Assembly: GCF_900107935.1 (NCBI RefSeq)
Contig: NZ_FNVG01000002.1
Location: 1 to 64,000 of the forward strand
Direction: 5' to 3'
Source of the DNA: Vibrio hangzhouensis
Lineage (GTDB): Bacteria; Pseudomonadota; Gammaproteobacteria; Enterobacterales; Vibrionaceae
Length of the DNA stretch: 64,000 nt
The notes under the pieces were generated by a model. The model did not search any database, was not told where the DNA came from, and was given only the letters and a program-made list of their open reading frames with translations. Both the position numbers and the translations under genes were made by a program. This document shows, piece by piece, positions 63,421 through 64,000 of this stretch. Position 1 is the stretch's first letter, and every line of letters starts with the position of its first letter.

Positions 63421-63768
63421 TTGATCGTTTTCTTTTGCTTTTGTCTCAGCGCATACTACCTAATCGGGTTTCCCGTGGGAGTAAAGGCTTATCGCAGAGG
63501 TCTGTTAAGCTTAGGAGACGTGTTTTTGCCACTCACAGTCATCGCACTATGGTCACTTCTCGCTGCATTGGGTTTGGGGGCTCAAAGTCTGGGGAATTTG
63601 GTTGAGCTGTTATTGCTTCTTTCCGTCGCGTTATGCCTGTTCTACGTCAGGATTTTTTACGTTTGCAAGCGGCCAGAAAATCGCCGATTTTCTCTGACCG
63701 TGATTTATTCGCTTACCATCACTCTCGTCGTGATATCACGCCTTGCCTTTCCTCATGTTGCTGAGTAA
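63421..63768 (+). CDS. Membrane protein of unknown function, about 115 aa
   Basis: A rightward frame with four hydrophobic segments (FFCFCLSAYYLIGFPVGV, VFLPLTVIALWSLLAALGLG, LVELLLLLSVALCLFYVRIF, LTVIYSLTITLVVIS). A TTG at 63421 has AAGGA 7 nt upstream and is preferred over a GTG at 63379. The C-terminus overlaps the convergent metalloprotease gene by 16 bp. No family recognised. Non-ATG start and weak context lower confidence. Confidence 0.5.
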   Translation: MIVFFCFCLSAYYLIGFPVGVKAYRRGLLSLGDVFLPLTVIALWSLLAALGLGAQSLGNLVELLLLLSVALCLFYVRIFYVCKRPENRRFSLTVIYSLTITLVVISRLAFPHVAE

Positions 63769-64000
63769 GACTTCATTTTCTGTCTGAGTTGCTCTGCGAA
63801 CTCTCGCATTTGTCGTGCGTTGTCCGCTCGGTCAGCAATACCACACTCCCTGCCATTGTTGCTCACTTCCGGACTTGAGTAGACGGGCAAAATGTCCACT
63901 TCGTAGCTCATAATAGTACCTGCCCCGCCACAATGATAACCTCGTGCGTAAGGTTTCAACCTTTGTTTATTCACTTCTGAAGTGTGTTTTTCCAAGGTAT
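63753..64000 (-). CDS. Reprolysin-like metalloprotease, C-terminal part (runs off the window)
   Basis: The leftward frame is open at the window edge and ends after 82 codons. It contains YHCGGAGTIMSYEVDILPVYSSPEV, where GTIMSY is the Met-turn of metzincin proteases, followed by NGRECGIADRADNAR. That pattern follows the HExxHxxxxxH zinc motif in M12-type secreted proteases; the motif itself would lie beyond 64000. A TTG at 63995 is only the first start-like codon inside the window, not the real start. Probably a secreted or outer-membrane protease; the full domain layout cannot be seen. Confidence 0.75.
   Translation of the reverse strand, partial: TLEKHTSEVNKQRLKPYARGYHCGGAGTIMSYEVDILPVYSSPEVSNNGRECGIADRADNARQMREFAEQLRQKMKSYSAT

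Overview
The window looks like a chromosome of a marine Vibrio (Vibrionaceae, roughly mid-40s % GC). The evidence is OmpU-like tandem porins, a VpsT/CsgD-type regulator beside the maltose genes, a Qrr-type quorum-sensing small RNA with LuxO-type sites, and several GGDEF proteins. From memory, V. cholerae chromosome 2 carries the maltose genes, a Qrr-activated GGDEF gene (vca0939) and vpsT within a short interval, so this could be a rearranged equivalent on a secondary chromosome. No tRNA, rRNA, CRISPR array or complete insertion sequence was seen. The only mobile element is a 262-bp MITE-like element at the left edge.

Layout. 0-5.5 kb: MITE, DsbA-family and rhodanese genes, a GH13 alpha-glucosidase with a divergent LysR regulator, and a divergent-subgroup CDF transporter. 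5.8-12.7 kb: the maltose/maltodextrin importer (malEFG leftward, malK rightward, shared control region with CRP and MalT-like sites), a possible MicX-like sRNA after malG, and a vpsT-like gene. 13.5-20.4 kb: a MoxR/DUF58/DUF4381/VWA/VWA-TPR/BatD operon. 20.5-25.1 kb: three porins and a strong candidate for a sigma-54-dependent small RNA. 25.1-29.7 kb: aspartoacylase-like enzyme with a YfcC-type carrier, an EamA exporter, a double thioredoxin-fold protein and a 44-residue ORF.

30-36 kb is regulatory: a response regulator, LysR regulators, a membrane diguanylate cyclase, and a luxI/luxR pair that converges and overlaps. The diguanylate cyclase leader (33310-33404) holds two blocks exactly complementary to the core of the Qrr RNA encoded at 43.9 kb, enclosed by a 15-bp stem. 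36-41.5 kb: a broken dcuC-like start, a periplasmic dienelactone hydrolase, and an RND efflux pump with its adaptor. 42-47.3 kb: HAD hydrolase, GAF-GGDEF protein, qrr with two LuxO-type sites, lipoproteins and a TPR-GGDEF protein.

47.3-64 kb: AraC regulator, DUF3302-like/HlyD pair, elbB, a YejM-like sulfatase, a cytoplasmic amylase and an amylosucrase behind two identical LacI-type operators, yibL, ppiC, cheV, a SYLF-domain protein, mtgA, a Bcr/CflA exporter with divergent LysR, azoR, and the 3' end of a metzincin protease that leaves the window.

Themes: alpha-glucan uptake and breakdown (malEFGK, alpha-glucosidase, amylase, amylosucrase, porins), and a link between quorum sensing and c-di-GMP (luxI/luxR, qrr, three GGDEF proteins, VpsT-like receptor, and no EAL or HD-GYP gene). 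Positions and motifs were read by eye; family names rest on recognised motifs, not on database searches.
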